A stretch of DNA of 33,682 bases, from NCBI RefSeq assembly GCF_051710625.1, contig NZ_JBPESN010000023.1, forward strand, positions 1 through 33,682. The letters run 5' to 3'. The translations under genes and the position numbers were made by a program. Below the pieces are notes generated by a model that worked only from the letters and a program-made list of their open reading frames with translations, did not search any database and was not told the origin of the DNA. The stretch's first letter is position 1, and each line of letters begins with the position of its first letter. Positions 17,542 to 26,155 of this stretch are shown here, one piece after another. This stretch comes from JBPESN01 sp051710625. GTDB lineage: Bacteria > Pseudomonadota > Gammaproteobacteria > Enterobacterales > Enterobacteriaceae.

Positions 17542-18498
17542 CTATTTGTGGTTGTCGCGCAAATACAACAGGCACTGGCGCAACAACGCATCCAGCGGCG
17601 CGTCTATCCGCAACGTTTCGCCGCTGCCGGGATGGTCGAAGCGCATCGCGGCTGCGTGCAGAAACAGCCGGTTCAGGTCACAGCCTTTCAGCCGCTGATC
17701 AAACGTGCCATCGCCGTAGCGATCGTCAAACGCAATCGGATGGCCGGCATGCTGAGCATGAACACGGATTTGGTGGGTACGTCCGGTTACCGGGCTGGCT
17801 CGAACCAGCGTGGCCAGCGTAAACCGCTCCTCGACCTTGAAACGGGTTTCCGATGGCTTGCCCTCGCTGTTGACCCGCACGATGCGCGCGCCGCTGGCGA
17901 GAACGTTTTTCAACAGCGGCGCCGCGACCGTTTTGACATGGGACTGCCACTGACCGCGCACCAACGCTAGATAATCCTTTTGCATTCCTTTAGCGCGCAG
18001 CTGCTCATGCAACGCGCGCAGCGCCGACCGCTTCTTGGCCACTAACAGCACCCCGGAGGTGTCCCTATCCAGGCGGTGAACCAATTCCAGAAAACGTGCG
18101 TCGGGGCGCAACGCGCGCAGGCCCTCAATAACGCCAAAGCTAAGACCGCTGCCGCCATGCACCACCGTGCCGGCCAGCTTGTTCAAGATAAGCAGGTGAT
18201 CGTCTTCGTAAAGCACCGCGTCATTTAACGCGGCAACTTTATCCAGTCCGGTGGATATGGGCGCCTGTTCTTCATCAGAACGTCGCACCGGCGGAATACG
18301 TACTTCATCATCATTTTGCAGTTTGTATTCCGGTTTTACCCTTTTCTTATTGACGCGTACTTCACCTTTACGCACGATGCGGTAAATCATGCTTTTCGGC
18401 ACCCCTTTGAGGTGCGTACGCAAAAAATTGTCAATCCGCTGACCGGCTTCGTCTGCGGAGATGGTGATAAAATGTACGCCGGGATTATTCTTATTCAT
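17542..18498 (-). CDS. rluC: 23S rRNA pseudouridine synthase RluC
   Basis: RluC converts U955, U2504 and U2580 of 23S rRNA to pseudouridine (E. coli numbering). The 318-residue frame has an N-terminal S4 RNA-binding domain (about residues 19-80, QRIDNFLRTHLKGVPKSMIYR) and the RluA catalytic domain, with Asp144 in HRLDRDTSG. ATG 18498 makes this Asp number equal to that of E. coli, so I prefer it to the upstream start at 18528. GRTHQIRVHAQHAGHPIAFDDRYG is fully conserved. It diverges from rne, as in E. coli. Intact. Confidence 0.95.
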   Translation of the reverse strand: MNKNNPGVHFITISADEAGQRIDNFLRTHLKGVPKSMIYRIVRKGEVRVNKKRVKPEYKLQNDDEVRIPPVRRSDEEQAPISTGLDKVAALNDAVLYEDDHLLILNKLAGTVVHGGSGLSFGVIEGLRALRPDARFLELVHRLDRDTSGVLLVAKKRSALRALHEQLRAKGMQKDYLALVRGQWQSHVKTVAAPLLKNVLASGARIVRVNSEGKPSETRFKVEERFTLATLVRASPVTGRTHQIRVHAQHAGHPIAFDDRYGDGTFDQRLKGCDLNRLFLHAAAMRFDHPGSGETLRIDAPLDALLRQCLLYLRDNHK

Positions 18499-18528
18499 GG
18501 GCCGGGATTCTAAATATACCGACACCAT

Positions 18529-19058
18529 AGCGCCACTTCTTTTTATGTGCTTAACTGTGGTTTCATCAGTAAAAGGTTTTTTCTGATTCGGTGGACTCGC
18601 TACGCTATTCTTTGAGAAGCCATCAGGATGGGTCTGAAACTTGTCATTGATGGCTAAAGTCGTCTTGCTATATGCGAGTCAGCAGTGGAATAATGCATTT
18701 ACTTTCCAGGTTTTCGCGTCCAGGACGAGTAATCAAGGAATTTTGAATTTGTCTGGTTCAGCCTAAACGCGGCAATGGCGTAAGACGTAATGGCTAATCG
18801 GGCAGTTAGCGGGCTGCGGATTGCAGCTTGGCCAGCAAAAGGAATCCATTTTGGCAATAATCATCAGACGTTATTCCCCTATAGAAGTGCTGTTTTCCGT
18901 TATGGGAAACAAGCTACCGAAATAATTCGCCCCTTAGTAAGCGACAACTGTGAGGTTGACGGCTTTGCGCCAAGTCACGGGGCCGTCGGTGATTACCCGG
19001 CCATGCGGTTTTTTGCCCGCAGCTCTGATGCCAATGCATAAAAAATGAGTAAGTTACG
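18529..19058 (+). promoter_or_regulatory. rluC-rne intergenic region with the long rne 5' leader
   Basis: A 530-base gap without a supported gene. In E. coli the rne mRNA has a 361-base structured leader that senses RNase E activity and autoregulates rne. Here the last ~250 bases look like such a leader. There are hairpin arms GACGGC (18958-18963) with GCCGTC (18982-18987), and TGCGG (19004-19008) with CCGCA (19017-19021). GAGTAAGTTACG directly precedes the ATG, as I recall it from E. coli. A short 83-codon frame at 18790-19041 is probably not a gene. Promoters of rluC and rne must lie here; I could not fix them with confidence. Confidence 0.6.
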
Positions 19059-22000
19059 ATGAAAAGAATGTTAATTAACGCAACTCAACAGGAAGAGTTG
19101 CGCGTCGCTCTGGTAGATGGCCAACGGCTGTATGACCTGGATATTGAAAGCCCCGGACATGAGCAAAAAAAAGCCAATATCTACAAGGGTAAAATCACCC
19201 GTATTGAACCCAGCCTGGAAGCAGCGTTTGTGGATTATGGCGCCGAGCGCCACGGGTTCCTTCCCCTTAAAGAAATTTCCCGCGAGTATTTTCCTCCTCA
19301 ATATTCTTCCCATGGCAGACCCAATATCAAGGACGTGCTGCGCGAAGGCCAGGAAGTCATCGTACAGGTTGATAAAGAGGAACGGGGTAATAAAGGCGCA
19401 GCGCTGACCACCTTTATCAGCCTGGCCGGCAGCTATCTGGTGCTGATGCCGAACAATCCGCGCGCGGGCGGCATATCACGCCGTATCGAGGGTGATGATC
19501 GCACCGAGCTAAAAGAAGCCTTATCCTCCCTTGAGCTTCCCGACGGCATGGGACTTATTGTCCGCACCGCCGGCGTCGGCAAGTCGGCCGACGCGCTGCA
19601 ATGGGATCTGGCTTTCCGCCTCAAACACTGGCAGGTGATTAAAAAGGCCGCTGACGGACGCCCGGCGCCGTTTCTGATCCACCAGGAAAGTAATGTTATT
19701 GTCCGCGCCTTCCGCGATTATTTGCGGCCGGATATCGGCGAAATTCTGATCGATAATCCCAAAGTGCTGGACCTGGCCAAAGAGCATATTGCTTCATTGG
19801 GTCGCCCTGATTTTACCAGCAAGATTAAGCTTTACAGTGGAGAAATTCCTCTGTTCAGCCACTACCAGATCGAATCACAGATTGAATCTGCCTTTCAGCG
19901 TGAAGTGCGGCTGCCCTCCGGTGGCTCCATTGTCATCGATACTACCGAGGCGTTGACCGCCATTGATATCAACTCCGCGCGCTCAACCCGCGGCGGCGAT
20001 ATTGAAGAAACCGCTTTCAATACCAACCTTGAGGCGGCGGATGAAATCGCCCGCCAGCTGCGTCTGCGCGACTTGGGCGGTTTGATCGTTATCGACTTCA
20101 TCGATATGACGCCGGTGCGCCACCAGCGCGAAGTAGAAAATTGCCTGCGCGAATCGGTCCGTCAGGACCGTGCCCGCATTCAAATCGGGCGCATTTCCCG
20201 CTTCGGCCTACTGGAGCTATCCCGTCAGCGTCTCAGCCCGTCGCTGGGTGAATCGAGCCATCACATCTGCACCCGCTGCGGCGGTACCGGCACCATTCGT
20301 GATAACGAATCTTTTTCCCTCTCCATACTGCGGCTTATCGAAGAAGAGGCGCTGAAAGAGAATACCCACGAAGTGCACGCCATCGTGCCGGTGCCTATCG
20401 CCTCTTATTTGCTGAACGAGAAACGCGAAGCCGTTAACGCCATTGAAAAACGTCAGGGCGGCGTCCGGGCGATTATCGTGCCGAACGATCAAATGCAGAC
20501 CCCGCATTATGCGGTACTGCGCGTACGCAAAGGCGAAGAAGCCCCCACCCTGAGCTATCTGCTGCCGCAGTTGCATGAAGCGGAAATGACCCAACCGTCA
20601 GAGGAGCCTGCCTCGGAGCGCAAACGCCCAGAACAGCCGGCGCTAGTGGCATTTGTGATGCCCGATCCGCCGCTGATCAGCGAGAAACCGGCTACGGCTG
20701 ATGCGAGCAGCATACCGCCGGCGCTTGCCGCGCTGACGGCAAGCGCCGGCGCATCGCGCGGCCTGTTCGGCCGTCTGGTCGACGGTTTCAAATCCCTCCT
20801 CGGCACACCGGCGCCACAGCAAGAAACCGACGCCGCCGCTGCGGTAGTCGTCGAGGCACCGGCCAAGGCGGAAACGCCACGTCGCCAGGAGCGTCAGGAT
20901 CGCCGCGGTCAACGCCGGCAGGGCGGCCGCCGTGACCGGAATGGCGAACCGGCCCGCGCCAGCCTGGAAAACCATCAGCGCCGGGATGGCCGTGACGATC
21001 CGCGCCGCAAGCGTTCGCAGACCCTTAATGAAACAGACACGGCAAGCGACATTGTTGAAGAAACACCGCAGGAAGAGCAGGTCCAGCCGCGTCGCGAACC
21101 GCGTCAGGATCGTCAGCGCCGACGTCAACAAGAGGCGAAAGCGCAGACCGCAGAGCAGGAAATAAAAGCTCTGCCAGCCGCTGCGATAGAGTCAGACGGC
21201 GGCAACGCCTCCGACGAGGACGATAAGCCGATTCAGGCTCAACCGCGCCGTCAGCGTCGCGCACTGAATCGCAAAATTCGCGGCGGCGATCGGCCCACCC
21301 CCCCTGCCACCGCGCCGACCGCCGCCGCGGAAAGCGCCACCGCCGCATTAAATGCGGCGGTAGAAAGTCAGGACGACAATGAAAGTAACGACGTCCTGCA
21401 AGGCGAGAATGACGTCGCGTTCGATGCCGGCAATGCCGATGCCGGACGTAACGGTAACGAGGCAGGTCTTCCGCGCCGTTCACGGCGTTCCCCGCGTCAT
21501 CTGCGCGTAAGCGGCCAGCGCCGCCGCCGTTACCGCGATGAACGTTATCCGCTCTCGTCGCCGGTACCACTTACCAGCGCGGTCGTGTCGCCGGAAATGG
21601 CCTCGGGTAAAGTGTGGGTCAGCTATCCCGTCACGCCCATCGAGCAGCCGGAACAAGACGCGTTCACCGATGTGGCCGGAGGTTCCCAGACCACAGAGGT
21701 GGCTGCCGCCGCAGAGCAACAGCCACAGACGGCATTTGCCGCGACGGTAGCAAACGGAACGATGACGGTCAGCGAAGCGCTGCCGCCCACCACGCTGGTC
21801 CCGCAGGATCCCTCACCAGCACAGGAAGCTGGCGTTGATGAGGTGCCAGCGGTCACCGCCTCCGAGGATTGGCAAGTGGCACAACGCCAGATTGAGCAAG
21901 CCGAGCCGGCCGCCGCTGGCACCGTGGCGCAAACGGCCGCAGACCTGTCTCAAGCGCCTGCACAGCCCAATGACGCCTCTGTCGCGTCGGAGGCCGCTGC

Positions 22001-22334
22001 GTCCTCTGACGCCGCACTCCCCCCGGTTGTGTCGGCGGCGGACAGCGAGACTCTCGGCATGGGGCAGACCACTTCTCCCATCAGCACGCCGCTGGCGCAA
22101 AACGGACAGCCGTTGCCGGCAATGCCCAAGGACTCAGTCACGCGCTTTAAGCATCACGCCAGCGCATCGATGACCAAAGTACCTGCGCCGGTTTATACGC
22201 CTTCGCCGCGACCGGTCAGCGACTGGCAACGGCCGGACTACCGCTTCGATGGCCGCGGCGCCGCCGGCGGTCACGCCGCGGACCATCAGGCGACCGCACC
22301 GGCAACCCGTCCGGACACGCCGGACCCGCTGTAA
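19059..22334 (+). CDS. rne: Ribonuclease E
   Basis: A 1091-residue endoribonuclease, core of the degradosome. In the catalytic half, an S1 domain lies at about 35-125, the DNase I-like domain contains the catalytic Asp303 (TAIDINSARSTRGG) and Asp346 (IVIDFIDMTPVRHQ), and the Zn-link is Cys404/Cys407 (CTRCGG). These numbers equal those of E. coli. The C-terminal scaffold is kept in full: amphipathic membrane-targeting helix GLFGRLVDGFKSLLG (about 567-581), the Arg-rich RNA-binding stretch (about 605-720), AR2 with RRSPRHLRVSGQRRRRYRDE (about 808-828), and a low-complexity Ala/Pro/Glu tail. Nothing suggests decay. A terminator follows. Confidence 0.97.
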   Translation: MKRMLINATQQEELRVALVDGQRLYDLDIESPGHEQKKANIYKGKITRIEPSLEAAFVDYGAERHGFLPLKEISREYFPPQYSSHGRPNIKDVLREGQEVIVQVDKEERGNKGAALTTFISLAGSYLVLMPNNPRAGGISRRIEGDDRTELKEALSSLELPDGMGLIVRTAGVGKSADALQWDLAFRLKHWQVIKKAADGRPAPFLIHQESNVIVRAFRDYLRPDIGEILIDNPKVLDLAKEHIASLGRPDFTSKIKLYSGEIPLFSHYQIESQIESAFQREVRLPSGGSIVIDTTEALTAIDINSARSTRGGDIEETAFNTNLEAADEIARQLRLRDLGGLIVIDFIDMTPVRHQREVENCLRESVRQDRARIQIGRISRFGLLELSRQRLSPSLGESSHHICTRCGGTGTIRDNESFSLSILRLIEEEALKENTHEVHAIVPVPIASYLLNEKREAVNAIEKRQGGVRAIIVPNDQMQTPHYAVLRVRKGEEAPTLSYLLPQLHEAEMTQPSEEPASERKRPEQPALVAFVMPDPPLISEKPATADASSIPPALAALTASAGASRGLFGRLVDGFKSLLGTPAPQQETDAAAAVVVEAPAKAETPRRQERQDRRGQRRQGGRRDRNGEPARASLENHQRRDGRDDPRRKRSQTLNETDTASDIVEETPQEEQVQPRREPRQDRQRRRQQEAKAQTAEQEIKALPAAAIESDGGNASDEDDKPIQAQPRRQRRALNRKIRGGDRPTPPATAPTAAAESATAALNAAVESQDDNESNDVLQGENDVAFDAGNADAGRNGNEAGLPRRSRRSPRHLRVSGQRRRRYRDERYPLSSPVPLTSAVVSPEMASGKVWVSYPVTPIEQPEQDAFTDVAGGSQTTEVAAAAEQQPQTAFAATVANGTMTVSEALPPTTLVPQDPSPAQEAGVDEVPAVTASEDWQVAQRQIEQAEPAAAGTVAQTAADLSQAPAQPNDASVASEAAASSDAALPPVVSAADSETLGMGQTTSPISTPLAQNGQPLPAMPKDSVTRFKHHASASMTKVPAPVYTPSPRPVSDWQRPDYRFDGRGAAGGHAADHQATAPATRPDTPDPL

Positions 22335-22347
22335 GCTCCCCTCGCTA

Positions 22348-22374
22348 AGACCCGCTGCGGCGGGTCTTTTTTTT
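22348..22374 (+). terminator. Rho-independent terminator of rne
   Basis: A perfect 8-bp stem AGACCCGC with loop TGCG is followed by eight T, 13 bases after the rne stop. The sequence changes to the interior of pyrC within ten bases of the T run. Confidence 0.92.
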
Positions 22375-22382
22375 GTCCTCGG

Positions 22383-23287
22383 TACGGCCACCATTTTGGC
22401 CGGGCGATTATTATCCCCAACCTGACGCCGCCCATTACGACACTCGCTTAGGCGACAGCCTATCGCGAACGTATTTTGGCTACGCGGCCGGCGGGTCACC
22501 GGTTTACGCCATTGGTGACCTGCTATTTGACGGATTCACTGGACAAGCAAACGCTGATTGACGGCCAGCGCCAGGGGGTGTTTACCGCCGCCAAACTGTA
22601 TCCGGCCAATGCCAGCACCAATTCTCAGCATGGTGTCACGAATATTGTCGCCATTTATCCCTTGTTTGACGCCATGCAGAGCATCGGTATGCCGCTTTTT
22701 ATTCACGGGGAAGTCACGGCGGCAGACATCAATATTTTTGATCGCGAGGCGCGCTTTATTGAACACGTCATGACGCCGATTCGCCGCCAATTTCCGGCGC
22801 CGAAGATCGTGTTTGAACATATCACCACCAAAGAAGCCGCCGATTATGTGCTGGCCGGCGATAGGTATTTGGCCGCTACCCTTACCCCGCAGCATCTCAT
22901 GTTCAACCGCAACCATATGCTGGTGGGAGGCGTGCGTCCGCATCTCTACTTTGCCTATCCTGAAACGCAATGTACATCAGCAGGCATTGCGCGCGGCGGT
23001 GGCCAGCGGTTGCGACCTTCTGTTCCTCGGTACCGATACCGCCCCTCACGCGCGCGGACGTAAAGAATCGGACTGCGGCTGTGCTGGCGCATTTTGAAGC
23101 TTTTTGTTTGCTAAACGGTCCGCGCTTTTACGGTCTGCCGCTTAACGATGATTTTATTACCCTGCGCCGTGAACCCCATCAGCAACCCGCGCCCATTCCT
23201 CTGACGGGCGGTGACGGCGAAACGCTGGTCCCCTTCCTTGCCGAGCAGACGCCCAATTGGACCGTGGTTGACGAAAGCGACCATTAA
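22383..23287 (+). pseudogene. pyrC: Dihydroorotase, 5'-truncated and broken
   Basis: PyrC closes carbamoyl-aspartate to dihydroorotate in pyrimidine synthesis. The remnant begins at about residue 37 of the E. coli protein (YG..GRAIIIPNLTPPITT). The start codon and the HxH zinc ligands near residues 17-19 are therefore gone. A TAG lies at 22449. The body is well conserved (GVFTAAKLYPANASTNSQHG, MPLFIHGEV, FEHITTKEAADYV, TPQHLMFNRNHMLVGGVRPH). An extra T near 22952 shifts the frame before LPILKRNVHQQALR. A deletion of roughly 20 codons with another shift near 23088 joins CGCAG to HFEAFC. The last frame ends normally at 23287. Unless there is another copy, the cell depends on external pyrimidines. 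Confidence 0.93.
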
Positions 23288-23495
23288 CCCACCGCTCGGG
23301 CGCCGTCCGTCGCCCGCATAAAGCGTTGTCGGCATCCGGCGCCGGGGCAGACGCCCCGCCGCCTGTTTGCCCTTGGTGCGAATGTGCCGCCACTCCCATA
23401 GCTCTCCCTGTTTTGCCAGCGAACTTCTGACGCAGGGCATTGCGGCGGCGCGGGTTATTGAGGATGCGTCCCCCGTCAGAATACTGTATAAATAA

Positions 23496-24815
23496 GAGCC
23501 TTCCCCGATCATGCTGAAAGACTCAGAACGCCATGTTCAGCTTTCCGTAGTGGAACAGCACACCCGGCTTGAACCGTTCCTTATTCCTGAAGCCGCGTGA
23601 CTTAATCCTGAGCAGGCGTATTTTACTGTTTAACGACTCCGCACTACCGTTTGACACTCGGTTTTTCATCGCATTCAGGATGCCGTAAAGGCGCTTTGCC
23701 ACCATCTTGTTAACGCTGGCCATCAGCGCTATTCCGCTGCTCTTTGCCATTATCATTTATTCCTACCTCAGCTTTCGGCTATGGCTGTCATAGCGGCGGT
23801 GTCACAGGTCGCGGGCAAGTTCTTTCATGACTCAGCACTGACTGGTTTGGGGTAACACCAAGCGTTCAACTTCCAACCTGTCGGAACTGCGTCCATGCCG
23901 ATTCTGTTTACCGTAAAATCACAGATAGCGCGAGCGATGAGCCCCTTTCCTGTCTGACGATGGGATGCGTTTCATTTCAGCCATACGTGTTTTATCAACA
24001 ACGGCGCAGAGCGTTTTTGCCACATGGAAGTGGTCGAAGGCGATTTTATCCACAGCATTGGGAAGATGGATCCAGGCCGCGCTGATATAGGCCATGTTCA
24101 TGTCCATCGACAGCGTTTTTATCTCGTCCAGTTGGCGATCGCTCAGGCAGCGCAGATAGCTGGCGAGACTCTCCATACCACGGTCACCTGTCAGTTTCAG
24201 AGCCCGGCCTTGACGGTCAGAGATAACGGTGACGTACTGATGGCCTTTTTTGAAGGCCACTTCATCCACGCAGAGGTGGCGGGCTGATAAAGGTTTTTTA
24301 TCCGGGCAAGACCCCGTTTAACGGCGCGCATCAGGATGTCGTCCACGGCATTCCAACTTAGCTCAAGCTGCTTTCTGACGGCATCTACCGTGCTGATTTT
24401 GAGCCATGATGAGAGGACAAAGAACTCGAACAACAGCGTGTACCGGCTTCCAGGGCCAGCCCAGGGAACGGGGAGTGTCCGGCAACCGTGTTCAGGGCAA
24501 TTATGCGAGAAACATCCGCCTCAACCAGTGCCGTGAACTGGCAGGTATCAAGGTGACGCCATTTAGGATGTCGATGGTCATTCATATATAGGCCAGGATT
24601 TACCGCAGGTCGGACAGGTTAAAGGCGTATGCTCAGCGATACCGACGGTGACCGTCACAGAACCAGCATTTTTATCGAGGGAGAGGGAATTAACCTGCCA
24701 CGGCGCGGACAGGTTGAGAATGTGGGCATAGAGAAACTTTTCGTCCATGGCTGGCACCTCAGAGTATCAAGATTGCCATTATAATGCCCCGATCCACCAC
24801 AACAAGGGAAGGCCG
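23496..24815 (-). mobile_element. ISL3-family insertion sequence, decayed
   Basis: A 1320-base element bounded by an 8-bp direct repeat (ATAAATAA), the target duplication size usual for ISL3. The ends are short imperfect inverted repeats: AGCCTTCCC from 23497 on the left and GGCCTTCCC read inward from 24814 on the right. The transposase promoter is visible on the minus strand near the right end (TTGTTG, 16 bases, TATAAT at 24785-24780). The element is shorter than intact relatives because the centre of its transposase gene is deleted. Confidence 0.85.
23523..24748 (-). pseudogene. ISL3-family transposase, broken
   Basis: From ATG 24748 the frame reads MDEKFLYAHILNLSAPWQV with the N-terminal zinc finger (TCPTCGK). 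Stops and shifts follow, with recognisable pieces FVLSSWLKISTVDAVRKQ, DEVAFKKGHQYVTVISDRQG (DDE region, first Asp), LSMDMNMAYISAAW (second Asp) and KIAFDHFHVAK. About 40-100 residues are then missing around 23757-23925. The C-terminal end (GSAESLNSKIRLLRIKSRGF, with the last acidic residue) runs to the stop at 23523. It cannot produce active transposase. Confidence 0.88.
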
Positions 24816-24852
24816 ATAAATAAACAGGCACCATTACTGTGAGAGCAGACCA

Positions 24853-25098
24853 ATGCGCATTGAAATCACCCTCGCCAAAGCGACACCGCTTCCTGCTGGT
24901 GCCCTCGAGGCGTTGAGCAAAGAATTACATCTTCGTATCGATAAGCAGTTTGCAGACGCCAAGCTGCAGCTACGTTATGCCAGTGCCAATGGCATAAAGG
25001 CCCTGGGCGGTAACAAAGAAGACAAGGCGCTCATCACCGACATCCTGCAAGAGACGTGGGAAAGCGCCGATGATTGGTTTGATCCACTCTCGCCATAA
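24853..25098 (+). CDS. dinI: DNA damage-inducible protein I
   Basis: An 81-residue acidic regulator that binds RecA filaments and tunes SOS induction. It aligns end to end with E. coli DinI: MRIEITLAKATPLPAGALEALSKEL at the start (given here in part of the family pattern), RYASANGIKALGG in the middle, and the acidic helix KEDKALITDILQETWESADDW, which contacts RecA. The ORF is intact, but its LexA operator and promoter are split by an IS 37 bases upstream. Any expression now would have to come from IS or flanking sequence. Confidence 0.95.
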   Translation: MRIEITLAKATPLPAGALEALSKELHLRIDKQFADAKLQLRYASANGIKALGGNKEDKALITDILQETWESADDWFDPLSP

Positions 25099-25268
25099 AC
25101 GTGTTTTGTTGTACTGCCGCTTGCCGGGCGCTACCCAGCCTTTTTTTTCTTGTCACTTTCGCCTAAAAACGCAGGCTACCCCTGTAAAAATTTCTAATGC
25201 GGCTTATGATAGGAAAAACCATTGCCGCTATCTGTCCAAGACGGCACCACCGCTTTCGGGAAAACACC

Positions 25269-25546
25269 ATGACCTCGGAAAAACCAGAAGAAGCGATGAC
25301 CTTCGGTGAGTTACTGCAATTGATAAGCGAACAGCAGCGCAGGCTGAGCGTGCTGGAAATTGCTTTTTCCTATCTTTTTTTAGCCTCGATGAAAAAGCGA
25401 ACCAGTTGCTTATTTATAACCTGATGCTGGAGGCCCAGAATCAAAATCGCGACGCCGTTATGCAGAAATATTTCGCGCAATTAGCGGAAGAGCTGGCCCG
25501 ACGTGTCACGCCGGTGACGCCGCCTCTCGCGCCGCTGCAGGACTGA
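25269..25546 (+). pseudogene. Small unknown protein, frameshifted at a T run
   Basis: I do not recognise this gene. ATG 25269 opens MTSEKPEEAMTFGELLQLIS, then EQQRRLSVLEIAFSYLF, where seven T (25375-25381) break the frame. With one base added, the other frame continues SLDEKANQLLIYNLMLEAQN, NRDAVMQKYFAQLAEELARR, to TGA at 25544-25546. The restored product is about 92 residues, mostly helical with heptad-like Leu/Ile spacing and a Pro-rich tail, with no signal peptide. It lies between dinI and bssS. The coherent second half makes a real former gene likely. Confidence 0.6.
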
Positions 25547-25740
25547 AAATGAGCGCCGCTGCAGGCCTCAGCCGCCGGCGCCGGTACGTTCAGTAACCCT
25601 TTGCGACGTTTTCTATTACAAAAAAAGTCTCTAATTGCGAAAAAATTAGAAAAGGCGGGTATAATGAAGCTACCTGCGAACCAGGAGATGCCAGAACCTC
25701 ATTGTCACTCAAACCATAACGAGTCAAATAAGGGGTATAT

Positions 25741-25989
25741 ATGGACAGAAAAAACGAAATCATTCATACACACCCGCTGGTCAACTGGGATATCAGTACA
25801 GTAGATCCCTATGATGCCATGATGATTCGCCTGCATTATGTTAATTCCCCCGACCAAGCCACTGCTGATGCGGAAGTTGACCGGACTTTGTCGCTGACGA
25901 CCGATGTTGCCAAGCAGCTGATTTCCATACTTGAAGCCGGTATCGCCAAAATAGAATCAACGGAACACCTGGTTTACCGCAAGCATTAG
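25741..25989 (+). CDS. bssS: Biofilm regulator BssS
   Basis: An 82-residue protein (YceP) known in E. coli as a regulator of biofilm through signal secretion; mechanism unclear. It matches over its whole length: EIIHTHPLVNWDISTVDPYD, RLHYVN, LSLTTDVAKQLISILEAGIAK. ATG 25741 is preceded by AAGGGG at good spacing. It keeps the dinI-bssS-solA order. Intact. Confidence 0.93.
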   Translation: MDRKNEIIHTHPLVNWDISTVDPYDAMMIRLHYVNSPDQATADAEVDRTLSLTTDVAKQLISILEAGIAKIESTEHLVYRKH

Positions 25990-25995
25990 TTCTGT

Positions 25996-26036
25996 CACCC
26001 CTCATGCGTCCGCAGCTCTGCCGCGGGTGTTTTTGT
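25996..26036 (+). terminator. Possible terminator after bssS
   Basis: An imperfect hairpin with CACCC/GGGTG outer arms and GCAG/CTGC inner arms, followed by TTTTTGTTTT. It starts 7 bases after the bssS stop. The stem has mismatches, so the call is tentative. Confidence 0.45.
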
Positions 26037-26155
26037 TTTGCGTTGGCCCTATTTCAGACAGATGACCCTATTCGTGCTTTCAGACTGTCACTACACTTAT
26101 CCGACTATCCGACGCGGCGCGACGGCCGCCAGAATCCACTCAGGAGCATGAGGGT

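Larger units (their letters stand above)
23484..24827 (+). promoter_or_regulatory. LexA operator of dinI, split by an IS
   Basis: The left flank of the IS reads CTGT+ATAAATAA (23484-23495) and the right flank ATAAATAA+ACAG (24816-24827). Removing the IS and one copy of the 8 bp gives CTGTATAAATAAACAG, a full LexA box (CTG-N10-CAG) very like the one at E. coli dinI. It lies about 25 bases before the dinI ATG. In the present state each half-site is 1.3 kb from its partner, so LexA control should be lost. Confidence 0.85.

Noticed and set aside
18790..19041. 83-codon frame before rne
   Set aside because: It lies in the structured rne leader and has no ribosome site or homology.
19059..22334. 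Treating rne's Arg- and Ala/Pro-rich second half as a frameshifted tail
   Set aside because: The known membrane helix and AR2 motif occur in frame and at the expected positions.
24812..24827. Reading the dinI operator as simply mutated (GCCG...ACAG)
   Set aside because: The missing left half is found intact at 23484-23495 across the IS with an 8-bp duplication, so it is split, not mutated.
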